Shown in pieces: positions 8,519-17,662 of a stretch of DNA of 64,000 bases. Origin of the DNA: Chryseobacterium sp. OSA05B (GTDB lineage Bacteria > Bacteroidota > Bacteroidia > Flavobacteriales > Weeksellaceae); assembly GCF_019970065.1 (NCBI RefSeq), contig NZ_JAHXYH010000008.1, positions 59,503 through 123,502 of the forward strand, written 5' to 3'. The first letter of the stretch is position 1. Every line of letters begins with the position of its first letter. The position numbers were made by a program, and so were the translations under genes. The notes beneath the pieces were generated by a model. That model was not told the DNA's origin and made no database searches. It saw only the letters and a list, made by a program, of their open reading frames with translations.

Positions 8519-9124
8519 TTAGCTTTTAGCTTTTGCTGCGTCTGATTCAATTTTTTTGATTTCTTTCAGCTTATCTGAAATTTTGATTACTGCATCAGGT
8601 TTTGCAGGTTTTAATGCAACTTCTGCCTGAACCATATCCCATTTAATGACTAAGTTCCCTGAATTTTCGTCGGTAGGATTTAAGGTAATCTCAAACCATT
8701 CCTGTTTATCTGCCAGTTTATTGACAGGTACTGTAATATCTACTACATCCTGTTTCGGGTCATAAGTGTAAGCGCCCCACTGCTGGAAATCTTTATTCAA
8801 TATTACTTTCCATTCTTTTTCTGTAGGAACGATGAAAAGACCATATGTTCCAGCCGGAACCATTTTCCCACCGAAATTCACAGACTGTCCGAATGTGATT
8901 TTGGTAGATGAGTTCGCTCCAGCTCTCCAAACCTGTCCGTAAGGAACCAGTTCTCCGAAGATCTTACGTCCTTTCACCCCCGGTCTTCCATAATCAATGC
9001 TTATTTTAGACATTGAAAACTGCTGCTCTACCTTCTGACGCGGACTTGCAGCCGGTACAGAATAATCCTGAGCAAAACTTAAAGCCGAAGCCGATATGCA
9101 AAGTGCAAATAGTAACTTTTTCAC
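8519..9124 (-). CDS. DUF2911 exported protein
   Basis: A GTG start at 9124 gives a 201-residue protein with a perfect signal peptide (VKKLLFALCISASALSFAQ). The open frame runs 30 codons further upstream, but that part is the antisense-free decay product of a methyltransferase gene read out of frame, so it is not part of this protein. The mature part (SPRQKVEQQFSMSKISIDYGRPGVKGR) is the standard DUF2911 domain, common in Bacteroidota and of unknown function; the family is secreted. It heads the operon with the GNAT and cupin genes. Confidence 0.85.
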   Translation of the reverse strand: MKKLLFALCISASALSFAQDYSVPAASPRQKVEQQFSMSKISIDYGRPGVKGRKIFGELVPYGQVWRAGANSSTKITFGQSVNFGGKMVPAGTYGLFIVPTEKEWKVILNKDFQQWGAYTYDPKQDVVDITVPVNKLADKQEWFEITLNPTDENSGNLVIKWDMVQAEVALKPAKPDAVIKISDKLKEIKKIESDAAKAKS

Positions 9125-9153
9125 GTGTAAATTTTTGCCTAAATTTACGAAAA

Positions 9154-9288
9154 TCAAAATAAAACAGCCTTCTCTAATTCCAATAATTTTTGCTTTCTCA
9201 TGATCCTCCTGCATAGCCCACTAACCCTCCGTTTGAGCCAATAACCCGGTGAAAAGGTATTAAAATGCCGATTTCATTATGATTACAA
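9154..9288 (-). pseudogene. Remnant of a methylated-DNA-cysteine methyltransferase (ogt/ada 3' end)
   Basis: Read on the minus strand, one frame gives EIGILIPFHRVIGSNGG then LVGYAGGS and a stop; shifting one base gives MRKQKLLELEKAVLF and a stop. The intact Ada in this window ends IPCHRVIGSDGELVGYAGG, then IWRKQKLLELEGAILF. So this is the last 40 or so codons of a second methyltransferase with a 1-base deletion near 9200 and the catalytic Cys changed to Phe (TGT to TTT). The N-terminal part is gone; the remnant abuts the DinB stop codon. It explains the false upstream extension of the DUF2911 frame. Confidence 0.85.
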
Positions 9289-9831
9289 ATTCTTCAAAAC
9301 GCTTTCTACCTGACGAATATGCCTTTCATTATGATAAATCACAAAACGAAAAGTATCTCCCAACTTAATTTTGATCAGTTTTGAAATGCTGACGCTGGTT
9401 TTTATTGTATTTAAATCAACACTTGCCGCTTTTTCAAGCAAATCTAAAAACTGATTTTGCTGTCGGATAAATTTCTCCACTACCCTTTTATCCAGCTGAC
9501 TGTGGATGGGATCCATGCTTTTAAGAGTTTTCATTTTGTTTAATTTATCTTTAGGCTGCATCGATTTTGCAAAGTAATTACCCAAAAATCCAGGTTTAAA
9601 AACAGGGGCAGAAGATGTTTTTGAAGAAGAAATCCTTTGATTGATTTCAGGGATATAGAAATCGCCGTACCGGTTGAGATGCTCCAGGCATTCCAGCACA
9701 CTCCAGCTGCCCTCCGAAATTCTGGAATTGAGTTTTTCATCCGTTTCCTGCAAAAGGTTTTCTGCATATTTCAAATGGGTCTGAGCAAGACTTTTCAATT
9801 CTTCCAGCAATTGTGATGTAGACATTTTCAT
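9283..9831 (-). CDS. DinB-family protein
   Basis: The 182-residue protein has the four-helix DinB/YfiT-like layout. Metal-ligand His residues are visible at LECLEHLNRYGDF (about residue 51) and YHNERHIRQVES near the C-terminus. Such proteins are putative metal-dependent thiol transferases or hydrolases, often stress-linked, with few proven functions. The stop codon abuts a dead methyltransferase fragment. The start ATG at 9831 is followed by a second Met; either is possible. Confidence 0.85.
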   Translation of the reverse strand: MKMSTSQLLEELKSLAQTHLKYAENLLQETDEKLNSRISEGSWSVLECLEHLNRYGDFYIPEINQRISSSKTSSAPVFKPGFLGNYFAKSMQPKDKLNKMKTLKSMDPIHSQLDKRVVEKFIRQQNQFLDLLEKAASVDLNTIKTSVSISKLIKIKLGDTFRFVIYHNERHIRQVESVLKNL

Positions 9832-9885
9832 TGATGATTTTTATGCAAATTTCCGAATCGTACTCTTCTTAAATCTTGACGGAAC

Positions 9886-10404
9886 TCAAGATTTTTTAAG
9901 TCGTGATAAAGTTTCCGGAGACATTCTGAGATAATTGGCGATATACTTATTCGGGACTTCCTGAAAAAGTTTCGGGCTTCTTTTCAAAACTCTTTTAAAA
10001 CGTTCTTTAGGTGAATGGGTCAAAAGATCTTTCTCCCTTTCAAGCTGCTGCAGGACAAGATCTTCTAAAATTGAGATCCAAAACTTAAGATGCTCTTCAT
10101 TAGACTGGATCAATGTATAGAAATCCTTTTTTGAAGCCACTTTTACGGTTGTTTTCTTGATCGCCTGAATATAAAAATCCGAAGGCTTTCCCGACAAAAA
10201 CGAATCCATAGAAACCACAATATTTCCGGCATACCCGAAACGGATAATCCTTTCTTCATTTTCGTCCATGATAAAGATCCGGACGCTGCCATTTTCTACA
10301 AAATAAATATCGGTATCGGAACTCCCTGAAATCTTCAGAAATTCATTCCGTTTGAATTCCTTTTTTTCCCAGTGCAATCCACCATTAAGCAGTTTTTGAA
10401 TCAT
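9886..10404 (-). CDS. Crp/Fnr-family transcriptional regulator
   Basis: The 172-residue protein has a cyclic-nucleotide-binding-like beta-roll (about residues 15-110, with SDTDIYFVENGSVRIFI) and a short C-terminal helix-turn-helix ending NYLRMSPETLSRLKKS. The DNA-binding part is short, as is common for Bacteroidota members. The effector pocket does not show the classical cAMP-binding Arg-Ser pair, so the ligand is unknown. It is divergent from the retropepsin-like gene at 10481, which is a candidate target by position. Confidence 0.85.
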   Translation of the reverse strand: MIQKLLNGGLHWEKKEFKRNEFLKISGSSDTDIYFVENGSVRIFIMDENEERIIRFGYAGNIVVSMDSFLSGKPSDFYIQAIKKTTVKVASKKDFYTLIQSNEEHLKFWISILEDLVLQQLEREKDLLTHSPKERFKRVLKRSPKLFQEVPNKYIANYLRMSPETLSRLKKS

Positions 10405-10426
10405 TTGATATTAATGTTTGCTGTTC

Positions 10427-10434
10427 CAAAGATA
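10427..10434 (-). promoter_or_regulatory. -7 element TATCTTTG of the Crp-like gene
   Basis: The minus strand reads TATCTTTG, an exact match to the Bacteroidota TAnnTTTG consensus, 23 bases upstream of the start codon at 10404. This places transcription start near 10421. Confidence 0.6.
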
Positions 10435-10480
10435 ATAGGTAATTTTAAAATTCCGGATTTTAACCACTAATCACTTCATC

Positions 10481-11335
10481 ATGTTCAAAAAAACAGGTCT
10501 CATTTTATTGTTTTCTACGGTCTTTTTCAGTGTACAGGCACAGCAGACCATTCCTTTCAGACTCACAAAACACAATAATATCATCGTAAAGACTTTAGTC
10601 AATAAAAAGGATTCTCTGGATCTGATGTTTCAGATCGCAATGGAAGATGCCGCTATTTCTCCGGAAAGACAGCGAAAAGCAGATCATATTGTTTTTGACA
10701 AAGATGATATCAGCGAAAATAATACCGTGCAGATTGGAAAACTAACACTGAATAACGTCCGTTTTATAGACAATCAAATGGCTGGTCACGAGGCAGACGG
10801 AAAGATCGGAACCGTCCTGTTTGGAGGAAAAGCATTTAAAATCGATTACGACCACAATCAGTTTATTGTCTATGATAAAGCACCAGATGTGAAAGGCTAC
10901 CAACCTATTGTCACAATGTATGATCAGGAAGCATTTTATATTGTAGCGGACAACGTTATTGACGGTGACAAACAGCAGGAAGCTTATTTTGTACTTCAAT
11001 CCGGATACTCAGGAGGATTGCTGTACAGTAATGATTTTGCTGCAGAAAAAGAACTGGACAAAAAACTGAAGATCACCGGCGAAAAAACCTTAAAAAATTC
11101 CAGCGGGAAAAGCATCATCACCAAACAAGGTATACTTCCTTTTCTGAAGGTAGGAAATAGTGTTTTAAAAGATGTTTCAGCCGGATTTTTTATCGGTGAC
11201 CTGAAAAAACAAACAGTCAATTATTTTGGTGCAGACCTTTTGCGAAGATTCAACTGGGTGTTTGATGCAGACAGGAAAACGGCCTATATCAAGCCTAGCA
11301 AATATTTTTCAGAACCCTATTATATTATAAAATAA
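10481..11335 (+). CDS. Exported retropepsin-like protein
   Basis: The 284-residue protein has a signal peptide (ending VQAQ) and a two-lobe beta layout like the retropepsin-like or aspartyl-protease-like proteins of Bacteroidota: first lobe TIPFRLTKHNNIIVKTLVN, second lobe around YFVLQSGYSGGLLYSN. The catalytic Asp-Thr/Ser-Gly triplets are not present in either lobe (first lobe MFQIAMED, second lobe LQSGYSGG), so it may be a non-catalytic relative. It is divergent from the Crp-like regulator and probably co-transcribed with the lipoprotein that follows. Confidence 0.6.
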   Translation: MFKKTGLILLFSTVFFSVQAQQTIPFRLTKHNNIIVKTLVNKKDSLDLMFQIAMEDAAISPERQRKADHIVFDKDDISENNTVQIGKLTLNNVRFIDNQMAGHEADGKIGTVLFGGKAFKIDYDHNQFIVYDKAPDVKGYQPIVTMYDQEAFYIVADNVIDGDKQQEAYFVLQSGYSGGLLYSNDFAAEKELDKKLKITGEKTLKNSSGKSIITKQGILPFLKVGNSVLKDVSAGFFIGDLKKQTVNYFGADLLRRFNWVFDADRKTAYIKPSKYFSEPYYIIK

Positions 11336-11384
11336 TTAAAACGTGCAACATTCTAAACACCATCCCTATTTTCAGGTAAGAAAC

Positions 11385-12392
11385 ATGATGAAATTCAGTA
11401 CAGCCTTAGTCCTTTTATTTTTACAACTGGTTATTACGGGATGTAAAAAAGATGACAGTAAGCAGGCAACCCATTCAAAAGGCATCACCAATGATTCTGT
11501 AAAAACAGCGAAGACGACCAATGAAATAGACTATAATCATTTCAATATTTATAATGTCTCTCTTGTACAGCGTAATGAGCTGATGGATGTTTTTATTTCT
11601 GTATCAGATATCTATACAGATTCTCTTTCTATCCCCTCAGACTTCATCAAAAATCAGAAAGATATTCCTTTTGAAAAGCTTCAGTATTTGGAACTTGACA
11701 GTGAGCACAGAAAGAAAATGCTCACCGGCATGCATCTTACTGAGAATGATTCTCTGTATCTTTTCAATTATGAATTCAATAAATTACAGAAAACTCCTCT
11801 CAACAAGTTAAAAGCGGTGGCCTATCTTACGCCATATGCCCCAGAAGGAGAAGAAGTTGACGCTGGGTCTTATATGATTGGTTTCCAGATCGAAACTCAA
11901 AAAGATATGGGTATTTTTGACCGTTATTCGAACGCTATTGCCTATTTTGGAAATAAGGATCCATTTGTTCAAAATAAGATAAAACCTATGCAGTGGGAAA
12001 AATCAGCCACAGATGTTTCGAAAAAATATTTCTCTGGCTCCCGATTTAAATACGGAAAGACTTTTAAATTTAAGGATAACGACCTCACCTATTATCTTCA
12101 GGATTTTCTTGAAGACGATATCGTGCAGGAACGTCAGCTCGCAGTAATTAACAACCGTAACGAAAAAATCTTTGATAAAACGATCATCACGGGTGGTGAT
12201 GGTGCAGAATTTACTCCACTGAATGGAATAGACACTGACGAAGCCAATAGATTCCAATGGACCGGCAATCTTTTCAAAGGAAAACCTCCGGTGGTATTTG
12301 GATTTGTTTCCCAATCTTTTGGCTGCCCTTCTATTACATTTTTAGATAAAGCACATAAGGATCTTACCATCAACTGTGACAACAGGCATTAG
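11385..12392 (+). CDS. Lipoprotein of unknown function
   Basis: The ATG at 11385 (or 11388) gives about 335 residues starting with a lipoprotein signal, LLFLQLVITGCKK. The GTG at 11343 would put 14 extra residues before the signal and is not preferred; AGGTAAG lies just before the chosen ATG. The mature part is rich in Asp, Lys and Tyr, with no domain I recognise. It follows the retropepsin-like gene by about 50 bases and ends in a strong terminator. Confidence 0.65.
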   Translation: MMKFSTALVLLFLQLVITGCKKDDSKQATHSKGITNDSVKTAKTTNEIDYNHFNIYNVSLVQRNELMDVFISVSDIYTDSLSIPSDFIKNQKDIPFEKLQYLELDSEHRKKMLTGMHLTENDSLYLFNYEFNKLQKTPLNKLKAVAYLTPYAPEGEEVDAGSYMIGFQIETQKDMGIFDRYSNAIAYFGNKDPFVQNKIKPMQWEKSATDVSKKYFSGSRFKYGKTFKFKDNDLTYYLQDFLEDDIVQERQLAVINNRNEKIFDKTIITGGDGAEFTPLNGIDTDEANRFQWTGNLFKGKPPVVFGFVSQSFGCPSITFLDKAHKDLTINCDNRH

Positions 12393-12437
12393 GCAGACCT
12401 TATCAAAGAACCGAGCCTGATTCTTCTATAGAAATTA

Positions 12438-12473
12438 AAGAGCAAATCTGTAAATCTTCAGATTTGCTCTTTT
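12438..12473 (+). terminator. Rho-independent terminator after lipoprotein gene
   Basis: The stem AAGAGCAAATCTG pairs with CAGATTTGCTCTT over about 13 bp with a short loop, followed by a T-run. Confidence 0.85.
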
Positions 12474-12550
12474 AATATATCATGGATTTCTAAGTTACTT
12501 TTCAGGATAAAGTCTGAAAAATAGTTGTAATTTAAGTCACTGATTAACCA

Positions 12551-12970
12551 ATGACCATGACACAAAATGTTTTCCTTTTTATACTGTGTACTTTCATTAA
12601 TGTACTGGTTGCCAATTTAGCATTAGTGATCATGGCTGCAGATTTATCTCCTATCTATCCTGTTCTTATATCATCAGGTATCTTTTTAATGTGCAGTGCT
12701 GTATTTTACAGAATGCATGTACATCCAGGGATTTCAGGAAAATGGAAACTGGCCGCTACTGCTATCGGTTTAAGCCTTTCATCCTTGTTGCTTGCCTGCA
12801 TTCTCACTTCAATGGCTACCCGTATGGCTACGGACGGAATCATCATTGCAGGATTAAAGGGAATCATTCCTCTCTTTGTATTTGCGGTCGTTTTTGCTTC
12901 TCCTTTCTGGGTGATTTCCGCGCTATTCAATTTTGTCTGTCTTATGTTCATGAAACCAAAAATTAATTAG
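12551..12970 (+). CDS. Small four-helix integral membrane protein
   Basis: The 139-residue protein has four hydrophobic segments (about residues 4-28, 34-52, 67-90 and 103-132) and short loops, with no conserved motif I recognise. It should sit in the inner membrane. It is a lone gene convergent with the siderophore esterase operon. Function unknown. Confidence 0.55.
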   Translation: MTMTQNVFLFILCTFINVLVANLALVIMAADLSPIYPVLISSGIFLMCSAVFYRMHVHPGISGKWKLAATAIGLSLSSLLLACILTSMATRMATDGIIIAGLKGIIPLFVFAVVFASPFWVISALFNFVCLMFMKPKIN

Positions 12971-13025
12971 ACTCAAAAAAGGCCCATTTAAAAAGGATTA
13001 CATTATTGTTTTGAGATCACCAACA

Positions 13026-13061
13026 AAAAAGGGCAGATTGAATATGTCCTCAATCTACCCT
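13026..13061 (-). terminator. Terminator of the siderophore operon
   Basis: On the minus strand GGGTAGATTGA and TCAATCTGCCC form a stem followed by TTTTTTG. It lies 31 bases past the esterase stop codon at 13092. Confidence 0.8.
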
Positions 13062-13091
13062 AAACTAATGAGTTTTTATATGATTAATCAA

Positions 13092-14150
13092 TTATTTAAT
13101 CTTCGGATACTGTCTGTTCTTTAAGTTTATAAAATAATCCTCTGATTCTTTAAAACCATTGCTTTTCATGAATTTAAGGATCGTATTCAGATAGGTTTCG
13201 GAAGGGGTAAAAACAGTTCCGGCTTTCTCTGAAAATCTTTTATACTCTTCTTCAAGCAGCTGCGGGTTCTTAGACAGTTTTTTAATATCGGATCTGAAAC
13301 CTTTAAAGATGAATTTCAAAGCATCATAATTTCCCGGATAAGAAACCGTCCCGTGAACTTCACTTTCAAAGAAATGGTGTTTATAACTTAGTGTGCCGTT
13401 TTTCTCAATAATTCTTTTAAACTCATCAATCGCCTGAGTCATATCCGAGTTCCAGTTTTTATTCTGTTCCTCATTGTCAGCCTGAGCAACATACAAGAAT
13501 TTGTGAAGCGGAAACGTTTTATTTTTTTCCAGATATTCCTTTGTTTTGGAAATCAGAACCTTATTATCCCACCATAAACTGGGATCATTAGCTACATAAG
13601 CATTGAAATATTCCGGATGGGTAAGCAGTACATTCACGGCAAAAAGTCCCCCGAAAGAATGCCCGACCAAGATAGAGTAATCCTGCGTTCTGTAGTTTTT
13701 ACTGATGAAAGGTTTCAACTCTTCCTGCATAAATCTGACAAAATTTTCACTTTCGCCGCTGTCCCCGAAAAGAACGACATTCGGATTTATCGGGCTTTTC
13801 TTCTGTGATTTTGTTGGAGTAAGATCTCTGGTCCTTTCTGTATTTTTGATCCCGACAACGATGCATTCAGGAATCTCGGCATAGGGCGGTTTGGATAGAA
13901 AATCGCTCATTCCGCTGTAATACTCGAAATTGATTTCTCCATCCAGAAGATAGATCACCGGATATTTTGCAGGACTGATGCTGCTGTCGTGATAGGTTTT
14001 CGGAAGATGGATCCAGATTTCCCTTTTTTCATTAAGAATCGCTGAGGATATGATCTGTTTTTCTCCGATATTTATTTTTTCCTGTGCTCTGCCAGAGATA
14101 CTGCAAAGAAGGAATAGGTTCAATAATAAAAATTTAAGCCGGCTGTTCAT
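13092..14150 (-). CDS. Exported esterase, siderophore-esterase type (Fes/BesA-like)
   Basis: The 352-residue protein has a signal peptide (residues 1-22, ending SGRAQ) and an esterase-D-type alpha/beta-hydrolase fold: PVIYLLDGEINFEYYSG, nucleophile elbow GHSFGGLFAV (Ser near 167), and a His in the C-terminal part (ESEVHGTVSY). Relatives hydrolyse ferric triscatecholate trilactones to release iron. The start overlaps the PepSY gene by 17 bases, and the TonB receptor is further upstream, which supports an iron-siderophore role. A periplasmic place for this step, rather than cytosolic, follows from the signal peptide. Confidence 0.8.
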   Translation of the reverse strand: MNSRLKFLLLNLFLLCSISGRAQEKINIGEKQIISSAILNEKREIWIHLPKTYHDSSISPAKYPVIYLLDGEINFEYYSGMSDFLSKPPYAEIPECIVVGIKNTERTRDLTPTKSQKKSPINPNVVLFGDSGESENFVRFMQEELKPFISKNYRTQDYSILVGHSFGGLFAVNVLLTHPEYFNAYVANDPSLWWDNKVLISKTKEYLEKNKTFPLHKFLYVAQADNEEQNKNWNSDMTQAIDEFKRIIEKNGTLSYKHHFFESEVHGTVSYPGNYDALKFIFKGFRSDIKKLSKNPQLLEEEYKRFSEKAGTVFTPSETYLNTILKFMKSNGFKESEDYFINLKNRQYPKIK

Positions 14151-15399
14151 GATGTTCTTTTCTGTGTTGATGAATGTTTTTAACTTCTGTTGATTTTTTC
14201 GGTGATTTTTTGCGTCTGCCCCACCAGATCAGAAAGCCCGTAACCGGAAGGCTTGTACAGATAATTCCGATCACAAAGGTGAAAATCTTCCCGAACATGC
14301 CGCCCCAATATCCTACATGCAGATCAAAGTTCATGTGTTCGATCACTTCATGCATGATGACTTCCTTTGGATACTGAATTTCCTCGCCGGTATATTTATT
14401 GGTTTCCATACTTTTACCGTTGACAAGGCTTTTCAAACCGATAAATTTTGCGGCAACGACATTGTACACTGTCGCTGAATCATTCCTTGGAATACTCATT
14501 CTGAACTGTTTCGCTTCCGGAAATTCCTTGAAATTCTTATCTACGAAATCTACATAAGACAATGCTTGTTTCTCAGGATCAAATTTGGGTTCATATTTCT
14601 CAGCAATTTCATGGGCATCTGCGATTCCGCCAAAGGCTTCCTGGGTAAGGTCTGTCAAAATCTTGTAGGCCATAATTAATCCCGTAATGGTAATAAATAC
14701 AGCCGGTAATAATGAATAGAACCCGAAAACATTATGAAAATCATAGTTTTTCCTGCGCCATTTGGTTCTTGATTTTATTTTAAAGGCAGCTGTTCTGGTC
14801 GTTTTGTTCCACTTTTTCGGCCACCAGAGGATGAGCCCGCCAATCAGCTGAACAAAAAATATGATGGAAGCCACCCCGACTACTGTTTTTCCGAATTTTC
14901 CGGCCAGAAGCTGGGCATGAATATGCGCCACGATATAGAAAAATTCATAACTTTTCGTAGAACCTGTTATTTTACCGGTGTAAGGATCAAGATAATGATA
15001 GGCAAATACCCCTCTTGGTCCGCGGCCCTTTGGCTTTCCTGCTTTGGGAGCGTTCTTATCCTTGGGAGGTTTTGTGGCTGAAGCTACCCTGAACGTTCTG
15101 TCTGCATCTTTATAGGTGTCAAAATAAAATGCTTTTCTGTCCGGAACCTGCTGATGGAATCTGGCCAGCAGTTCTTCAGGTGACATTTTTTTTGCATTGG
15201 CCGGAGCCTGTACATATTTGGCGTTGCCTCCACAGAGATCAATAATCTCGTCACAGAAGACGAACATCGTTCCTGAAAGGGTCACCACGAGTACAATAAT
15301 TCCCGAAACCAGTCCCAGCCAGAGATGGAGCCATCCTGTAATTTTTTTGGTGAGGGACTTTCCCTGTTTTTTCTTTTTATCTGTTGTTTTCTTTTCCAT
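14134..15399 (-). CDS. PepSY-associated transmembrane protein (iron-siderophore reductase-like)
   Basis: The ATG at 15399 gives 421 residues (MEKKTTDKKKKQGK) and removes an implausible overlap with the TonB receptor that the longest frame would create. It has the PepSY_TM layout: an N-terminal helix (LHLWLGLVSGIIVLVV), a periplasmic PepSY domain, two middle helices and a last helix near residues 385-405. Conserved His residues in membrane segments (YHYLDP, HIHAQLL, HNVFGFYS, DLHVGYWGG) could bind haem. Such proteins accompany siderophore receptors and may reduce ferric-siderophores at the inner membrane. Confidence 0.85.
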   Translation of the reverse strand: MEKKTTDKKKKQGKSLTKKITGWLHLWLGLVSGIIVLVVTLSGTMFVFCDEIIDLCGGNAKYVQAPANAKKMSPEELLARFHQQVPDRKAFYFDTYKDADRTFRVASATKPPKDKNAPKAGKPKGRGPRGVFAYHYLDPYTGKITGSTKSYEFFYIVAHIHAQLLAGKFGKTVVGVASIIFFVQLIGGLILWWPKKWNKTTRTAAFKIKSRTKWRRKNYDFHNVFGFYSLLPAVFITITGLIMAYKILTDLTQEAFGGIADAHEIAEKYEPKFDPEKQALSYVDFVDKNFKEFPEAKQFRMSIPRNDSATVYNVVAAKFIGLKSLVNGKSMETNKYTGEEIQYPKEVIMHEVIEHMNFDLHVGYWGGMFGKIFTFVIGIICTSLPVTGFLIWWGRRKKSPKKSTEVKNIHQHRKEHHEQPA

Positions 15400-15457
15400 A
15401 TCTATCAGTACAGCAGAGCGGCAAGAAATTACCGCTCTTATTTTTGTTTCATTAAGG

Positions 15458-17641
15458 TTAGAATTTAAAGGCAAAGTTGGCAAGAATCTCTCTCGGCTTC
15501 TGAGGCTGGCCGTAGAAATTCCAGTAGGTGTCATTCAGTGCGTTATTCATCTTCACCCCGATTCTGTATTTCTTTTTATCATAGAAAACAGTGGCTCCTA
15601 CGGTAGTGTAAGCCGGTGCCAGAAAATGATTGGTGATATTGATATAGGTTTTGTCTACAAAATTAAATCCAGCTCCGAATCCCAGACCTTCATAGGAACC
15701 ATCCATGATCTTGTAGCTTGTCCAGAGATTGGCAACATGCTTTGGAGACCATGCACTTCTCTTGCCTGCATCTTTACTTCTGTCATCAAATTTGTTATCA
15801 TTAAATCCATAACCGGCGACTATATTTAAACCTTTGACAGGATTGGCTACAAAGTCCAGTTCAAAACCCTGGTTTTTAATATTTCCATCCTGAATATAAA
15901 GTCCTGTAATTCCTGAAGGATCAGGCATCAAACGGTTTTTAATTCTCATGTTGTAATAACTTACCGTAGTCAGAAGTTTTTTACCAAATAAGTCTACTTT
16001 AAAACCTGCTTCAAATTGGTTTCCCTGCTCAGGATCGTATTCTATATAATTATTTTTATCTCTTGGGTCCACTGTTGGGGCTACATTCTTGAATCCGTTG
16101 ACGTAATTAGCAAAGAATGAAACTTCATTTTTTACGATTTCATATACCACACCAAATTTAGGAGCAAACTGGGTCTGGGTATATTTCCCCTTTCCTTCTA
16201 CCCCATTGGAAATAATATTATCGCTTTTGTAATTATCCATTCTTAAACTTGCCATCACCAACAGATTATCTGTGATATTCAGGACATCGGAAGCGTATAC
16301 ACTGAAAGTACTGATCTTGTTGATATCATATCCCGTCCCTGTTCTTGGAATGGATCTGACCACATCTCTGGAAATTGAAGTCCATGGAGAGCTGGAATCC
16401 AGCATGACAATGTCATTTCCTTTCGGAGTACCATAATCACTTGTAAATACTCCGTTCAAAGGATACGGGGCAAAAACAGATGACATATTACTTCCCGCTT
16501 TAAACGTTGGGTACTGGTTCTTGCTGGTCTGTTGGAAATAATCTACTCCCACTACTAAACGGTTTCTAAGGTTTCCGATTCTGAAATCACCAATAAAATT
16601 CTGCTGAATATTGTCTGTCGTTATTTTGTAATTGTCAAAGGGACGAATGCTCCTGCTAACGGAATTATTGCTTAAATAATTCAAAACTAAAAATATAGAT
16701 TCGTTTTCATTGGCCTGACCTCTTTGGTATGAAGTTCTGGAAGTCCATTGGTCATTGAATTTATGGGTCACCTCAGCCATCGTCACAAAATTGGTTCTTT
16801 TCGATCCGATATCATTGCTGGTAAATGATCTTTCATGCGCTCCTGCGAGATCTTTCATGGAACCGATCGTTAATTTTTCAGACTGTCTTACATAGGCATT
16901 CAATGTTTTTTCCGGTGCATGGAATTCTGTATCGAGAGTTACGGTTGTTCTGTCGCTGACTTTGTACAGAATGCTTCCTGAGAAAAACAAACCTTTATTG
17001 TAGCCAGCATCCTGGAAAGAATCCTGAGAATAGGCTGCTACATTAAATCTTGCCAATGCCGTTTTTTCCTTATTCAAAGGAGTGTTCACATCTGCCGTGA
17101 TCCTGCTCATTCCCCAGCTTCCGGTGGTGTATCCAATGATTCCCCCGAAATTTTCCTGAGGTTTTTTGGTAACAATATTCACGACACCTCCATAATTCGC
17201 CAGAGTTCCTCCAAATAGAGTTCCCGAAGGCCCTTTGATCACTTCTACCCTTTCCACATTGGCAATTTCGGACTGTACTCTTGGATTCTGAAGCAGTCCG
17301 TTTCTGAAATTGGCAGAGGAACTGAAACCTCTGAGAAAGATGTCATTTCCACTGTCGTTCACACTGTTATTCACCACAACTCCCGGTGCGGAAGCCATTG
17401 CCGTATTAAAATCAACGGCGTTCATCTCACTGATGATTTCTTTCGGAACAATGTTGTACACTGTGGGGTTTTCAAGGTTTTCGAGAGGAAGTCTCGCTAC
17501 AGATTCAGATTTTTTCGTTCTGTAATTGTGGGTTCCCTGCAGCGATACGGACTGAATTTCAGAAACTTTGACGGTATCCGTTTTTTGGGCACTCAGCATC
17601 GTTGCCGCCAGTAAGGAAGCAGAAATAATTATTCTTTTCAT
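15458..17641 (-). CDS. TonB-dependent siderophore receptor
   Basis: The 727-residue protein has a signal peptide (ending LSAQ), a probable TonB box just after it (DTVKVSEI), a plug domain (about 60-165, with VERVEVIKGPSGTLFGG and GGVVNIVTKKP) and a 22-strand barrel ending in the aromatic FAFKF. It resembles the FhuA/FpvA/FoxA branch of siderophore receptors and lacks the carboxypeptidase-like N-terminal domain of SusC. It heads the operon with the PepSY and esterase genes. An AT-rich palindrome overlaps its promoter and could bind Fur. Confidence 0.9.
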   Translation of the reverse strand: MKRIIISASLLAATMLSAQKTDTVKVSEIQSVSLQGTHNYRTKKSESVARLPLENLENPTVYNIVPKEIISEMNAVDFNTAMASAPGVVVNNSVNDSGNDIFLRGFSSSANFRNGLLQNPRVQSEIANVERVEVIKGPSGTLFGGTLANYGGVVNIVTKKPQENFGGIIGYTTGSWGMSRITADVNTPLNKEKTALARFNVAAYSQDSFQDAGYNKGLFFSGSILYKVSDRTTVTLDTEFHAPEKTLNAYVRQSEKLTIGSMKDLAGAHERSFTSNDIGSKRTNFVTMAEVTHKFNDQWTSRTSYQRGQANENESIFLVLNYLSNNSVSRSIRPFDNYKITTDNIQQNFIGDFRIGNLRNRLVVGVDYFQQTSKNQYPTFKAGSNMSSVFAPYPLNGVFTSDYGTPKGNDIVMLDSSSPWTSISRDVVRSIPRTGTGYDINKISTFSVYASDVLNITDNLLVMASLRMDNYKSDNIISNGVEGKGKYTQTQFAPKFGVVYEIVKNEVSFFANYVNGFKNVAPTVDPRDKNNYIEYDPEQGNQFEAGFKVDLFGKKLLTTVSYYNMRIKNRLMPDPSGITGLYIQDGNIKNQGFELDFVANPVKGLNIVAGYGFNDNKFDDRSKDAGKRSAWSPKHVANLWTSYKIMDGSYEGLGFGAGFNFVDKTYINITNHFLAPAYTTVGATVFYDKKKYRIGVKMNNALNDTYWNFYGQPQKPREILANFAFKF

Positions 17642-17662
17642 TGTATAAGTAAGTTAGTTCCG

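Noticed and set aside
9125..9214. N-terminal extension of the DUF2911 protein
   Set aside because: Residues of the extension come from an out-of-frame reading of a methyltransferase remnant, and a signal peptide begins at the GTG start 9124.
15400..15534. N-terminal extension of the PepSY protein
   Set aside because: The extension would overlap the TonB receptor C-terminal coding region, while the ATG at 15399 gives the normal short basic start before the first helix.
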